Source: Fimenecus sp036652055 (GTDB taxonomy: Bacteria > Bacillota > Clostridia > Oscillospirales > Acutalibacteraceae). Taken from it: 24,432 nt of DNA. The stretch lies in NCBI GenBank assembly GCA_036652055.1, contig JAVVWP010000026.1:1-24432 (forward strand). Direction: 5' to 3'. Positions 23,898 through 24,432 of the stretch are shown one piece after another; the stretch's first letter is position 1; each line of letters starts with the position of its first letter. The notes below the pieces were generated by a model. It was given only the letters and a program-made list of their open reading frames with translations, ran no database searches and was not told the origin of the DNA. The translations under genes and the position numbers were made by a program.

Positions 23898-23963
23898 TGT
23901 CAAGCACGAGATAGTTTACAAAATGTTTGAGGACATAGTTTACACTTTTTAAGGAGCAAATAT

Positions 23964-24014
23964 AAAAATTGATTTAGGAATGAGGGCAAAGCCCGAATGG
24001 ATAAATCAATTTTT
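23964..24014 (-). terminator. Hairpin at the end of the IS transposase gene
   Basis: A perfect 13-base-pair stem, AAAAATTGATTTA (23964-23976) with TAAATCAATTTTT (24002-24014), encloses an inner GGGC-AAA-GCCC hairpin (23984-23994). It starts just past the transposase stop and ends in Ts on both strands. It can end transposase transcription and shield the gene from outside transcription. Confidence 0.7.
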
Positions 24015-24018
24015 GCGT

Positions 24019-24432
24019 CTATAATCTCGGGTCATTATTTATTAAATAAGCTCTTTTTAATGTAAACACTCGTTTTTCAATGTCTATTCTTCCAATTCTA
24101 AATTGTCTAAAGAACAAACTGATTTGCCCATCTATGTGTGATTCTCTAATTCCAATAGTTTTATCCCCAAACGCTTCGCTTAAAAAATATCCCTGCCCAT
24201 TGTATGCTATGTATCCGCTTGATTTTACTTTATGTAATTTATATTCCGAAGAGTATTCCCAAGGCTTAATCACACTAGGCATACATCTCGCTGAAGGCGC
24301 GTAATGACTGGCTGGAACATCAAGGTTAAGCGCAAAATGCGGACGTTCATTATTGTAAAATTCTCGATATTCATCAAATTTTTTCTGTGCATCTGATAAG
24401 TCTGTAAATTCAGTTAATTTTAAAAGTTCTCG
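24019..24432 (-). CDS. IS481-like DDE transposase, C-terminal part
   Basis: The frame is open from the window edge, giving the last 137 residues. The segment DEYREFYNNERPHFALNLDVPA holds the YN-x2-RPH-x-AL block found after the catalytic Glu in rve-type integrases of the IS481 and IS3 groups. The following small beta-rich C-terminal domain (from VIKPWEYSSEY) fits IS481 members. The catalytic DDE residues are upstream, outside the window. An ATG at 24282 is internal and not the start. Assignment to IS481 rather than IS3 is likely, not proven. Confidence 0.82.
   Translation of the reverse strand, partial: RELLKLTEFTDLSDAQKKFDEYREFYNNERPHFALNLDVPASHYAPSARCMPSVIKPWEYSSEYKLHKVKSSGYIAYNGQGYFLSEAFGDKTIGIRESHIDGQISLFFRQFRIGRIDIEKRVFTLKRAYLINNDPRL

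Larger units (their letters stand above)
23898..24432 (-). mobile_element. IS481-like insertion sequence, partial (one end)
   Basis: The element starts TGTCAAG at 23898, directly after 16 bases of a known repeat, so the boundary is well placed. The end carries ATAGTTTACA twice (23911-23920 and 23935-23944), probable transposase-binding sites. The transposase gene reads inward to this end and runs off the window. The other end and any target duplication are not visible. Confidence 0.8.

Noticed and set aside
1..24432. CRISPR arrays, tRNA or rRNA genes
   Set aside because: No regularly spaced direct repeats and no tRNA cloverleaf or rRNA-like segments were seen. The tRNA-like look at 2792-2854 comes from the dispersed repeat and lacks the TTCRANY arm and anticodon arm.

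Overview
The window looks like a chromosomal segment of an AT-rich, low-GC Gram-positive anaerobe of the class Clostridia. The signs are AT-rich DNA, strong AGGAGG-type ribosome binding sites, a T-box riboswitch, a Gram-positive LexA (Cheo-type) box, a zinc-ribbon L28, and a recA-recX-rimO-pgsA cluster. A run of 10 Ns at 241-250 shows it comes from a draft or metagenomic scaffold. No species can be named from the sequence alone.

Layout. (1) 1-2409, minus strand: two tandem paralogous acyltransferases of the condensation/alcohol-acetyltransferase type. The first is cut by the window edge and broken by the N gap. (2) 2410-2979: an AT-rich intergenic region with a structured dispersed repeat and the rpmB terminator. 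(3) rpmB (minus), divergent from recA. (4) 3382-7013: an overlapping recA-recX-rimO-pgsA operon behind a sigma-A promoter and a LexA box. (5) 7040-9354: an extended -10 promoter and a cysteine T-box leader controlling cysE and cysS. (6) 9397-13870: a short, degenerate GH2-like protein and a full GH38 alpha-mannosidase. (7) 13978-15364: hisH-hisF, the two halves of imidazole glycerol phosphate synthase, with no other his genes nearby.

(8) 15403-21575, minus strand: a compact, entirely open cassette of phage DNA-packaging and head genes. The order is small terminase, large terminase, portal, prohead protease with a nested scaffold start, major capsid protein, and three small neck or connector-like genes. 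It is bounded by hairpin terminators on both sides. It has no tail, integrase, replication, repressor or lysis gene, so it is either a remnant or a tail-less capsid module like those of capsid-forming satellites or domesticated transfer agents. This is the most interesting part of the window. (9) 21724-23740, minus strand: pncB-ppa, a nicotinate phosphoribosyltransferase followed by the pyrophosphatase that can remove its PPi product. (10) 23898-end: the end of an IS481-like insertion sequence, inserted in a second copy of the dispersed repeat, at the position of its first hairpin loop.

How the genes work together. recA/recX form a DNA-repair unit under probable SOS control, which may drag rimO and pgsA along. 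cysE and cysS (cysteine synthesis and tRNA charging) are jointly controlled by uncharged tRNA-Cys. The phage-derived genes form one translationally coupled morphogenesis unit. Functions were assigned by reading motifs; no database search was possible.
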